Part shown: positions 1-7,786 of the stretch, piece after piece
How the letters are laid out: each line of letters starts with the position of its first letter
Numbering within the stretch: the stretch's first letter is position 1
DNA from: Lachnospiraceae bacterium
GTDB taxonomy: Bacteria; Bacillota; Clostridia; Lachnospirales; Lachnospiraceae
Length of the DNA: 44,707 bases
Direction: 5' to 3'
Assembly: GCA_017550535.1 (NCBI GenBank)
Contig: JAFZOS010000046.1
Coordinates: 1 to 44,707, forward strand
Position numbers and translations under genes: made by a program
The notes under the pieces: generated by a model
Databases searched by the model: none
The model's input: only the letters and a program-made list of their open reading frames with translations
Told to the model about the DNA's origin: nothing

Positions 1-1
1 A

Positions 2-790
2 AAAACGTTTGAATCCGTTCTTGCCCAGGATTACTCTGATTTTGAATATATCATCCAGGATGGCGGTTCAAATGACGGCACTTCGGAGCTTATCGACAAA
101 TATGCCTCCCGTTTTAAGGAACGCGGCATACGGATAAGCGTCTTTTACGAGGACGATCCCGGCATATATTCGGGGATCAACAAGGCAGTAGCACATGCCG
201 AAGGCACATGGATCAACTTCTTAAATGCCGGCAGCTGCTTCTACAGCGCATCGGTACTGTCATCCGTCTTTAACAGGAGCAATTACCCCAATGCAGCGGT
301 CCTTTACGGCGACGCTGTGGAATTCGAATACGGACATTATCATATGTTTCGCAAGTCTCTTGCGAATATCGAATCGGGCATGCCTTTTTCACTGCAGGCA
401 GCCTTTATAAATCACGAGCTTTTAAGCCGCTATCCGTTCAAGACCGATTACAGGATCGGTGCCGACTACGACTGGCTCCTGTCAATACACAGCAAGGGAT
501 TCTTCTTCAGGGATATAAATACCATCATCTGCATACTCTCAAAAAACGATGACATCTCATCGCTTAAACTGTATGACGCATATATGGATGCCCTGAAGAT
601 AAGGAACAGTCACGGGATATCGGGGCCGACCGCAGCGGAACTCATCGTTAAAAAGCGCGAGATAAAGCTCAAACAGTTTGTTCTTGACCATTTCCCGGTA
701 TTCTTGCAGAAGCTCATAAGGCATATCCAGCTTATCCTCCGCAAACAGAACGCCGATCTTACGATCCCGTCCTGGGCACGGAGCAAATAA
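2..790 (+). CDS. Glycosyltransferase family 2 (GT-A), 5'-truncated by the window edge
   Basis: The frame is open from base 2, giving 262 visible residues; the true start lies outside the window. The visible N-terminus has the GT-A nucleotide-sugar motif IIQDGGSNDGT, and about 40 residues later the segment INFLNAGSCFYS, which is the variant of the metal-binding region found in the WcaA/'LNAGD' branch of GT2. The middle part carries NHELLSRYPF and GADYDWLL, the usual acceptor-side signature of that branch. No membrane segment is visible. The predicted role is transfer of one sugar from a nucleotide sugar onto a surface or flagellar glycan; donor and acceptor cannot be read from sequence. The gene ends 30 bp before ddh on the same strand, so the two may be co-transcribed. 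Confidence 0.85.
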   Translation, partial: KTFESVLAQDYSDFEYIIQDGGSNDGTSELIDKYASRFKERGIRISVFYEDDPGIYSGINKAVAHAEGTWINFLNAGSCFYSASVLSSVFNRSNYPNAAVLYGDAVEFEYGHYHMFRKSLANIESGMPFSLQAAFINHELLSRYPFKTDYRIGADYDWLLSIHSKGFFFRDINTIICILSKNDDISSLKLYDAYMDALKIRNSHGISGPTAAELIVKKREIKLKQFVLDHFPVFLQKLIRHIQLILRKQNADLTIPSWARSK

Positions 791-820
791 GTTTACATAA
801 AATCAAAGGAGATCAATGAT

Positions 821-1807
821 ATGAGTATCAAAATAGGCATCTTAGGCTACGGTAACTTGGGACGCGGAGTTGAATGCGCCATCAAACAGAATGACGACAT
901 GGAATTATCATGCGTTTTCACAAGGCGCGACCCCAAAACAGTAAGCATACTTACAAAGGGCGTTAATGTTTACAGCGTAAACGATATCCTTTCACATAAG
1001 GATGAAGTTGATGTCCTTATTATTTGCGGTGGAAGCGCTACCGACCTTCCCGAAATGACTCCGAAATACGCGCGTGACTTTAACGTGATCGATTCTTTCG
1101 ACACACATGCAAAGATCCCCGAGCACTTTGCAAATGTCGATGCCGCGGCAAAGGAAGGCGGCAATATAGCAATGATATCCGTCGGCTGGGATCCGGGAAT
1201 GTTCTCACTTAACCGCGCATATGCAAACGCGATCCTTCCCGAGGGCAGTGATTATACCTTCTGGGGCAGGGGCGTAAGCCAGGGACACTCCGACGCGATA
1301 AGGCGTATAGACGGCGTTGTTGATGCAAGGCAGTACACGATACCCGTTGAGGCGGCGGTCGAAGCTGTGCGAAGCGGATCAAACCCCGAACTTACCACAA
1401 GGCAGAAGCACACACGTGAATGTTTCGTGGTAGTTAAGGACGGAGCGGATAAAGCAAGGATCGAGAAGGAGATAGTGACAATGCCCAACTACTTCTCTGA
1501 TTACGATACGACCGTTCACTTCATTTCACAGGAGGAACTTGACAGGGACCACAAAGGCATCCCTCACGGCGGAATGGTGATACGAAGCGGCGTTACGGGA
1601 TGGGACAAGGAGAATAAGCATGTCATCGAATATAATCTTAAGCTTGATTCTAACCCCGAATTCACATCTTCCGTTCTCATCGCCTATGCGAGGGCGGCTT
1701 ACCGCATGAGCAGCGAAGGACTGTGCGGCTGCAAGACGGTATTTGATGTGGCTCCGGCTTACCTTCTTAACGTAAGCGCGGAGGAAATGCGTGCTCATAT
1801 GTTATAA
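821..1807 (+). CDS. ddh: meso-diaminopimelate D-dehydrogenase
   Basis: The product is 328 residues, the family's usual length. It begins with the Rossmann NADP-binding glycine motif GILGYGNLGRG at about residues 6-16 and continues with segments typical of Ddh: ICGGSATDLPE, IDSFDTHAKIPEH, SVGWDPGMFSLNR and FWGRGVSQGHSDAIRR. The enzyme makes meso-2,6-diaminopimelate in one step from tetrahydrodipicolinate, ammonia and NADPH, feeding lysine and peptidoglycan synthesis in the cytoplasm. The start is fixed by a strong site (AAAGGAGAT) about 10 bases upstream of ATG. It lies 30 bp after the GT2 gene and 20 bp before the histidine kinase gene, so the three probably form one operon. Nothing suggests a flagellar role. 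Confidence 0.95.
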   Translation: MSIKIGILGYGNLGRGVECAIKQNDDMELSCVFTRRDPKTVSILTKGVNVYSVNDILSHKDEVDVLIICGGSATDLPEMTPKYARDFNVIDSFDTHAKIPEHFANVDAAAKEGGNIAMISVGWDPGMFSLNRAYANAILPEGSDYTFWGRGVSQGHSDAIRRIDGVVDARQYTIPVEAAVEAVRSGSNPELTTRQKHTRECFVVVKDGADKARIEKEIVTMPNYFSDYDTTVHFISQEELDRDHKGIPHGGMVIRSGVTGWDKENKHVIEYNLKLDSNPEFTSSVLIAYARAAYRMSSEGLCGCKTVFDVAPAYLLNVSAEEMRAHML

Positions 1808-1827
1808 ACAGTAACAGGGGATTTATT

Positions 1828-3009
1828 ATGAACGACAACGATATAACCGCAGCGCTGGCTCTTACATCCGATTACGACAGGCTTGCCATCGTCGATGCCG
1901 AAACAGGCAGGGTTCTTGGCGACCGCAGCCTTAATATCTTCTCATCGCATGTTGAGGGCGATTTTGAGCGCCTGGGCTATGACGGACAATTGAACAGCTT
2001 TATCGAGCAGCTTGTTGTCGACGAGGACAAAAACAAGGTCAGGATCTCGATGGAACCGGGGCTTATCACGACCAACCTTTATACCAACAAGGCACACTAT
2101 GTCAATTACCGGGTGTGCATAGACGGGAAGGTTCGTGAATACCAGACAAAGTTCTGCCGTATGCCGTCTTCGGAAGGAAGCCTGCTTGCCGTCGGGACCT
2201 GCGATATGAGCGCACCCTTAAGCGAATACCTGCACCGCGTTGATACCGCAAGGCGCAGGGCCGAAACGATAAACGATGAAAAGAACAGGTTCCTTCATAA
2301 CCTGTCCCATGACATAAAGGCACCCCTTAACGGCGTCATCGGAATGATGGAAGCCGCAAAGCGCAATATCTCTGATATAGACAAGGTGAGCAGATATCTC
2401 GAAAGCATGGAGAGTCAGTCAAGCCACCTCCAGTCCCTCTTAAATGATGTCATGGATATAAGCAGCCTTGAGGATAACCATGTGTCCATAATCAGGCAGC
2501 CCATGAACATGACCATTTTTTCAAAGGACTGTGTTGCCGTTGCAAGGGAATCAATTCAGGATAAAAACGTTAACCTAACGACTGAATTTCCCGCCTTTGA
2601 GCATCCGTACGTACTAGGAGACAAGGTGCGCCTTCAGAAGGTGATCGTAAGCATCCTTGACAATGCCATAAAGTTCACCCGCGACGGCGATATAATATTC
2701 TTCAGGATATTCGAGAAACCTCTCGAAGACAAAAAGGTCGAATACAAATTTGAAATAGAGGATACGGGCATAGGCATGCGTCCCGAATTCCTCGAGCACA
2801 TCTTCGATCCCTTCGCGCAGGAATTCAAGGGCTCGGAAACAGCCGACCGCGGCTCGGGCTTAGGGCTTACCATAACCAAAAAGCTCGTTGATCTTATGGG
2901 CGGCAGGATAAAGGTCCGCAGCAGCCAGGGGATAGGTTCCAAATTCACGATAACCTTGGCGTTTGATATTGATGAGGAAACGGAAGAAGCATTAAAAGAA
3001 AAACGTTAA
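1828..3009 (+). CDS. Soluble sensor histidine kinase (PAS-like, HisKA, HATPase_c)
   Basis: This is a 393-residue protein with no hydrophobic segment, so it is predicted to be cytoplasmic. Residues 1-130 look like a PAS-type sensor (inferred from length and pattern only). The dimerization/phosphoacceptor helix carries LSHDIKAPLNGVIGM with His161. The ATP-binding domain shows the N box (LDNAIKFT, Asn279), the G1 box (DTGIGM from Asp312), an F box (FDPFAQ) and the G2 box (GSGLGLTI, 342-349). The architecture matches hybrid-type kinases, but no receiver domain is fused and no response-regulator gene lies nearby. It follows ddh by 20 bp. Its TAA stop (3007-3009) coincides with the -35 of the sigma-28 promoter for the VWA flagellin. 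Signal and partner are unknown. Confidence 0.88.
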   Translation: MNDNDITAALALTSDYDRLAIVDAETGRVLGDRSLNIFSSHVEGDFERLGYDGQLNSFIEQLVVDEDKNKVRISMEPGLITTNLYTNKAHYVNYRVCIDGKVREYQTKFCRMPSSEGSLLAVGTCDMSAPLSEYLHRVDTARRRAETINDEKNRFLHNLSHDIKAPLNGVIGMMEAAKRNISDIDKVSRYLESMESQSSHLQSLLNDVMDISSLEDNHVSIIRQPMNMTIFSKDCVAVARESIQDKNVNLTTEFPAFEHPYVLGDKVRLQKVIVSILDNAIKFTRDGDIIFFRIFEKPLEDKKVEYKFEIEDTGIGMRPEFLEHIFDPFAQEFKGSETADRGSGLGLTITKKLVDLMGGRIKVRSSQGIGSKFTITLAFDIDEETEEALKEKR

Positions 3010-3033
3010 GTAATCCTCCGATCGTGCCGATAT
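3007..3033 (+). promoter_or_regulatory. Sigma-28 (FliA/SigD) promoter for the VWA flagellin
   Basis: TAAG (3007-3010), a 15-base spacer and GCCGATAT (3026-3033) match the SigD consensus TAAA-N14/16-GCCGATAT at nearly every position. Transcription would start near 3040, leaving a leader of about 74 bases before the ATG at 3114. The -35 overlaps the stop codon of the kinase gene. This puts the VWA flagellin in the late flagellar regulon. Confidence 0.8.
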
Positions 3034-3059
3034 AAAAGTGTACGGATACAGATGGATTT

Positions 3060-3073
3060 GAGAAAGGATTCTC
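3060..3073 (+). promoter_or_regulatory. Candidate CsrA-binding hairpin in the VWA-flagellin leader
   Basis: GAGAA-AGGA-TTCTC forms a perfect 5-bp stem with the four-base loop AGGA. GGA exposed in a hairpin loop is the hallmark of high-affinity CsrA sites. Further GGA triplets lie at about 3044, 3054 and inside the Shine-Dalgarno CGGAG (3102-3106). In B. subtilis hag, one such hairpin plus a site over the Shine-Dalgarno lets CsrA block translation until FliW removes it. csrA and fliW are both in this window. Confidence 0.5.
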
Positions 3074-3113
3074 GTAATCAATCGATTTATAGCTATTTGA
3101 TCGGAGCAGAATC

Positions 3114-4526
3114 ATGGTAATTTCTCATAATCTGTCAGCTTTTAATGCCAACAGGCAATTAGGTATGGTTTCATCCCGTAAGGCCAAGGCAACAGAACGC
3201 CTTTCTTCGGGATACAGGATAAACCGTGCCGCAGATGACGCTGCAAGTCTTACCATCTCCGAAAAAATGCGCTACCAGATAAGAGGATTAAACCAGGGTT
3301 CTGATAACATCCAGGACGGTATTTCAGTGTGTCAGATCATGGATGGAGCATTGGCCGAAACACAGGACATAATGCACAGGATGACCGAGCTTACCGTCAA
3401 AGCATCCAATGGTACATTGGATGTACAGGACAGGCAGGCCATACAGGACGAAATAAACCAGCTTATCTCCGAGCTTGACAGGACCACCAAATCTACCAAT
3501 TTCAATGAAAAACAACTGCTTTCACCGGTTGATCTGGAAAATACCCCCATAAATCCAAACGGCGGCAAGGCTGATATCATTTTCGTTATAGATAACACCG
3601 GAAGTATGGGATCATATGTAAATAACGTCATGAATAATCTTACGTCATTTGCCGACGGACTCTCAAATTGCAATATACAATACGGTGTCGTTGAGTTTGG
3701 CGACACTGACACAACATTTTCCAAAAGCCCTTTCATGTCATCTCATTCAGAAGTAATTAACCGACTGAAACAAATACACTGCAGCGGCGGCGGAGATTAT
3801 GAGGAAAAGGCACTGGAAGGCATCAGCGATGCAATAAACTATCCGTTCAGAAGCGATGCGGCTGCCAAGGAAGTGATTCTGATAACCGATGCCCCTTATC
3901 ACGATGCAAACAAAGACGGCAAGTCTTCCTTAACCGATACCAATGTAGCTCAAAATCTGCAGAATAAAGGAGTAAGATTATCGGTAGTAACCAGCAGCAG
4001 TTGTATGAATCTATACAAGAGCAGGCTGGCAAACGGCTCGGTACTTAATATCAGTAATAATTTCCACGATTCACTGATGAAACTTGCCGGAGATATTTCT
4101 GAAGCTGCCGGGGAAGTGATACATAAGAACCCCGAAGATATCAATATCCAAATGAGCAGTGTTGTTGATAATACTTTAACCATACACACATACAATGTTA
4201 CGCCCGAATCATTGGGGATATCAGATTTGATCTGCACGACCGAAGAAGATGCCAGGATGGGTATTGATAAGGTAAGGCAGGCATCCGCAAAAATATCAGA
4301 AATCCGCTCCAACATAGGAGCGGAACAGAATGCATTGGAACATGCTTACAAAAATAACACAAATGCGGCTGAGAATACACAGGCGGCAGAATCACGCATG
4401 CGTGATATGGACATGGCCGCAGGCATGGTTGAATTTTCCAGGGAAAATATACTTGAGCAGGCCGGACAGGCCATGCTTGCTCAGGCGAATCAGATCAATC
4501 AGGGGGTACTGTCTTTACTACAGTGA
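3114..4526 (+). CDS. Flagellin with an inserted von Willebrand factor A domain
   Basis: This 470-residue flagellin keeps the polymerizing ends. Residues 1-140 are the N-terminal D0/D1 helices ([20 protein letters not shown], 30-49). Residues about 345-470 are C-terminal D1/D0, ending [18 protein letters not shown]. In place of the usual variable domain, residues about 153-335 form a VWA fold. Strand 1, ADIIFVIDNTGSMGSY, carries a MIDAS motif (Asp160, Thr162, Ser164). GGGDYEEKALEGI (225-237) supplies the second MIDAS loop, and VILITDAPYH (254-263) has Asp259. Residues 264-275 resemble a calcium loop. There are five cysteines (73, 186, 223, 297, 374), unusual for flagellin. A sigma-28 promoter, a leader hairpin and a GGAG Shine-Dalgarno precede it. 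Inference: a filament subunit, probably minor, showing a metal-dependent adhesive domain on the surface. The flagellin and VWA assignments are firm; the ligand is unknown. Confidence 0.93.
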   Translation: MVISHNLSAFNANRQLGMVSSRKAKATERLSSGYRINRAADDAASLTISEKMRYQIRGLNQGSDNIQDGISVCQIMDGALAETQDIMHRMTELTVKASNGTLDVQDRQAIQDEINQLISELDRTTKSTNFNEKQLLSPVDLENTPINPNGGKADIIFVIDNTGSMGSYVNNVMNNLTSFADGLSNCNIQYGVVEFGDTDTTFSKSPFMSSHSEVINRLKQIHCSGGGDYEEKALEGISDAINYPFRSDAAAKEVILITDAPYHDANKDGKSSLTDTNVAQNLQNKGVRLSVVTSSSCMNLYKSRLANGSVLNISNNFHDSLMKLAGDISEAAGEVIHKNPEDINIQMSSVVDNTLTIHTYNVTPESLGISDLICTTEEDARMGIDKVRQASAKISEIRSNIGAEQNALEHAYKNNTNAAENTQAAESRMRDMDMAAGMVEFSRENILEQAGQAMLAQANQINQGVLSLLQ

Positions 4527-5483
4527 TCACCATACTTCCTTATAACCTTCCTTAAATTCTTCCTGTGCGATCTCAAGCATCTGACGGGCACTCAGTTTGC
4601 TCTGATATTCCCTGTTATCAAAAAGGTTCTTGTGATCTTCCCTTACAAACATTCCTTTTTCAAACGATATTGCATCAAAATCACGCGAAAGCCATTCATA
4701 ATCCTCATCCGTTATCTTATCCGGATCAAAAAACTCACCGGCCAGCCTGAAAGAATGCCACTCCCTCAGCCTGTATGCGCCTGGATTTGTCAGGCATACA
4801 AAGCTTCCGTAAGTTTCAAATTCCGAGAAGCCGTTTTCCTGGATATCCTCAATTGGAATACAGTTTATGATCTTTTCATAAAACCGGTTTCCGGGTATTT
4901 CATTATTGGATTCAATCTTTTCAATAAGCCGCTTCATGATATCGCATTTAAACAGCATGTGTTCCGAAATAAACGAAGCGTCTATGAACTTGCCAAGTCC
5001 CGGACAAAGCCTTCCCATGGTGGTGAAATACAATTCGTTATATTCGTGCTTAAGATCAAGAAAAGGCTTACCGTCTTCCTTAAACATCGAAAAACACTTA
5101 CACGGAACCGTATCTCCGTCCCACGACATATAGTATTCATCATTGCATATCCTTGAATATTCCATTTTCAGGAACTGCTGATAATACCATCCTGTTATAC
5201 CCCTGGGAAGCTCACGGCCGTTTAGCAGCGGAGCCATTTTTGATGCCATGACCGAATGAACATCATCAAAGGGAATAATGTCATTTTCATTAACAAACGA
5301 TACTCTGCCGATATCTTTTATCACATCATTTTTCCATTCATCAAGCAGCTTTCCCACATCATTGTGCCCGATAAATATTATCCCGTCACCGGGAAGCCAT
5401 TTTACAAGCCTCGCAAAATTGCTTTTGATCCTCAAAAGATCCGGTTTGGTTATCACAACCAGCGTATCAAATCTTTCGTTCAT
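4527..5483 (-). CDS. DUF6492-type GT-A glycosyltransferase
   Basis: The protein has 318 residues. It carries NENDIIPFDD (65-74), ITGWYYQQFLKM (96-107), a probable metal-binding DGD (122-124) in SWDGDTVP, ISEHMLF and GFSEFETYG, the set that defines DUF6492-like glycosyltransferases. A close paralogue with the same motifs in the same order lies at 40444-41427. It is the last gene of a minus-strand run that starts at 13288. Its TGA touches the stop of the VWA flagellin with no base between, and no terminator is visible in this convergent junction. Donor and acceptor are unknown; flagellin-glycan synthesis is inferred from position. Confidence 0.75.
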   Translation of the reverse strand: MNERFDTLVVITKPDLLRIKSNFARLVKWLPGDGIIFIGHNDVGKLLDEWKNDVIKDIGRVSFVNENDIIPFDDVHSVMASKMAPLLNGRELPRGITGWYYQQFLKMEYSRICNDEYYMSWDGDTVPCKCFSMFKEDGKPFLDLKHEYNELYFTTMGRLCPGLGKFIDASFISEHMLFKCDIMKRLIEKIESNNEIPGNRFYEKIINCIPIEDIQENGFSEFETYGSFVCLTNPGAYRLREWHSFRLAGEFFDPDKITDEDYEWLSRDFDAISFEKGMFVREDHKNLFDNREYQSKLSARQMLEIAQEEFKEGYKEVW

Positions 5484-5508
5484 TTTAAGCCCTGCCTTTT
5501 CAGCTTAA

Positions 5509-7740
5509 TCAGATATCGTAATTCTGTATCATCACGGGTTTGCCGGCATTTCTGAACATATGAGCAAGATGACTCCCGTCTCCGTAATACGCATTGCATC
5601 CGGATACAAGTTCATCGTATCCGGTTTCTTTTTCACTTACTATCGTAAATGCGCTGTCATCCGCAACACTTCCCAATAACGAATCATATTCCTTAAGAAG
5701 ATCCGTATCGTATTTCTCAAGCTCCTCATCGATAAGCCTGCCCCGCAGAATGACAAACTTCATCCTGTCTTTGTTTTCACCAAATGTTTCAAGTACGGAT
5801 TTTATCTTATCAATTGCTTTTTCCCTGTATAAGAGGATATTGCTGAAATCAGGATAATAAAGCATCGTTTTTTCTTCCGATTTCGCATCATCATCTGTTT
5901 CATCATCCAAAACAACTATCTTATCCTCCCAAAGCCGCCTTGTTTCCTCACCCGCAAAATCACACAGCTTATCTATATATGTATCCTTAAGAGTTTCCGA
6001 CCCAAGCACGACCGTATCGGCATTTATCACACCGGGGACTGTGCAGTAGTAGCTCATGTTGATATACTCACGCTCGTTTTCACGGGTAAAATCATATGTT
6101 TCAAACCACGGGATATACACAAGGCTGTCTGTAAATTCAAGCAGTCGGTCGCTGTAGAAAAACGGCGGCACCGAGGTTTCTAAATTCTGGTCGTCGTAAG
6201 GATTCTGTATGATGATCTTATCGGGATGATGTACCGCGTAATCATATCTGTCATAGTGTGTAAGGACAACATCCCCGGGATAATCATCCGTAACATACTG
6301 CATATCCTTAAGCCGCCCCATGTAGTCCTTATAGTAGTAAGGTACGGGTATGACATAAACATCCGTATCGGGATCATCGGCCGCTTTCCTGTATGTTTTT
6401 TCAAATCTACTCCAATATGCACCCTTAAACGGCAGGAACAGCACTTCCCTGCGCCTCCTTATCATAGCGCAGATATCATCAAACAGTTTTTTTGCCTCTG
6501 TATAACCGGCGTTTCCCTGCGTCAGCAAATACAATTCCTCACACAGCTTCTCAAGATGAGCAACTATATCATAGCCTTCGCCCTTTACGGCTTCCATGTA
6601 GGTTCCAAGATCTATCGCGAGCTGCTGCATATCCGCACATATTCCTACAACATCATCACCTTTTAGTCCCTTTGATAACCGTATCATTTCATTAAGGCAT
6701 TCGTTTACCGTATCCCTGTATGTTTCACCGGATCTTTCGCGCTCATCTACCTTCTTTTTCCGCCTGTCTGCCGCCTCAAGAAGTTCCTTTGCATCCACCC
6801 TGTATTCCGGCAGATCAAAATCAAGCACCTCCTGTAGCTGGCTGCGTGACTTTGCAAAGAAGGGGTAATCATGTCCACCCGCATTCTTGTATAGCATCAT
6901 GTAATCACCGTAGCAGATCCTTAAAGCATCATCATAGATGAGCGGTACGGGTATGGTGCCCGTTTCAAACTTAAGCTCCACGTTATCATCATAATAAAAC
7001 TTTGGAATTATCTTCTCATCATTAAGCCCCCACGGCATCATCTGTACAAGGTTTTGTGCCCTATCCTTCTCATTTAGAAACGACGCAAAAAGTTCCTCAG
7101 CCTTAATATCAAGCCTGCGCCTTATTTCCTGTTCATCAGGCCCCGCGGGCACATTTATACCAAGCTGTTCCTTAAGTGTTGTAAGCTGTTCTTTAAGCTT
7201 TGCTCCCTTAAGCACACCCCCTTGTATGTCATCCGATAACTTAAGCACATACTGCGCTTTCTTCTTCATCACTTCCTGATTGTCCTTATTATGGGACATA
7301 TAATCAAGTATGAACACATCCATGCCGACCACATACGGAAAGCCATGGTATTTATCAAGATGCTCCTGTTCAAAGCATATCCTGCCCTTCGCAACGATGT
7401 TTGCGGTAAACTGCGTGTGCTCCTCCCGGTTTTTGAGATTATATACTTCATATCCATCGGGCAGCAGTGCAACTCCCTCTTCAAGGAACCGGTTGTAATC
7501 ATCCCTTAGCATACAAATATCAAAGTCATCGTCCCAGGGAACAAATCCTCCATGTCTCAGTGCACCGAGGAATGTGCCCCAGGCCGCAAAATACCTGATG
7601 CCAAGCTCCTCACAAACACGGTCTACATCGTTTAAAACCTGTACCTGCGCGCCCCATGCCTGCTTCACGCAAGCAGGAATGTAGAAGCCTTCACGTACTT
7701 CATCTTCATAAAATTGTTCGGTAAGTTCTATCCTGCTCAA
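5509..7740 (-). CDS. LicD-family phosphotransferase fused to a glycerophosphotransferase-like domain
   Basis: The protein has 743 residues in two parts. Residues about 25-330 are a LicD domain with the nucleotidyltransferase-fold signature WGTFLGALRHGGFVPWDDDF (54-73), acidic residues at 70-72 and 74. LicD enzymes transfer phosphocholine or similar phospho-groups onto surface sugars. After a helical stretch, the C-terminal part from about residue 450 (FLPFKGAYWSRFEKTY, YVIPVPYY, THYDRYDY, IIIQNPYD, FFYSDRLLEFTDSLVYIPWF) resembles the CDP-glycerol:glycerophosphotransferase-like proteins found beside LicD in Firmicutes. The start is a TTG (7738-7740). An in-frame TAA lies two codons upstream and the first internal Met (77) falls after the catalytic motif, so TTG is the only credible start; AGG of GCAGGT lies about 10 bases upstream. 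Predicted role: phospho-alcohol decoration of the glycan. Confidence 0.8.
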   Translation of the reverse strand: MSRIELTEQFYEDEVREGFYIPACVKQAWGAQVQVLNDVDRVCEELGIRYFAAWGTFLGALRHGGFVPWDDDFDICMLRDDYNRFLEEGVALLPDGYEVYNLKNREEHTQFTANIVAKGRICFEQEHLDKYHGFPYVVGMDVFILDYMSHNKDNQEVMKKKAQYVLKLSDDIQGGVLKGAKLKEQLTTLKEQLGINVPAGPDEQEIRRRLDIKAEELFASFLNEKDRAQNLVQMMPWGLNDEKIIPKFYYDDNVELKFETGTIPVPLIYDDALRICYGDYMMLYKNAGGHDYPFFAKSRSQLQEVLDFDLPEYRVDAKELLEAADRRKKKVDERERSGETYRDTVNECLNEMIRLSKGLKGDDVVGICADMQQLAIDLGTYMEAVKGEGYDIVAHLEKLCEELYLLTQGNAGYTEAKKLFDDICAMIRRRREVLFLPFKGAYWSRFEKTYRKAADDPDTDVYVIPVPYYYKDYMGRLKDMQYVTDDYPGDVVLTHYDRYDYAVHHPDKIIIQNPYDDQNLETSVPPFFYSDRLLEFTDSLVYIPWFETYDFTRENEREYINMSYYCTVPGVINADTVVLGSETLKDTYIDKLCDFAGEETRRLWEDKIVVLDDETDDDAKSEEKTMLYYPDFSNILLYREKAIDKIKSVLETFGENKDRMKFVILRGRLIDEELEKYDTDLLKEYDSLLGSVADDSAFTIVSEKETGYDELVSGCNAYYGDGSHLAHMFRNAGKPVMIQNYDI

Positions 7741-7786
7741 ACTTTATTACCTGCCCCGTTCAAACTTCCCTGAATACTTATCTTCT

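Noticed and set aside
4632-5156. Long plus-strand open frame (174 residues) opposite the DUF6492 gene
   Set aside because: It lies antisense to a gene with clear family motifs and its translation has no recognizable domain; similar antisense frames occur under most minus-strand genes here.
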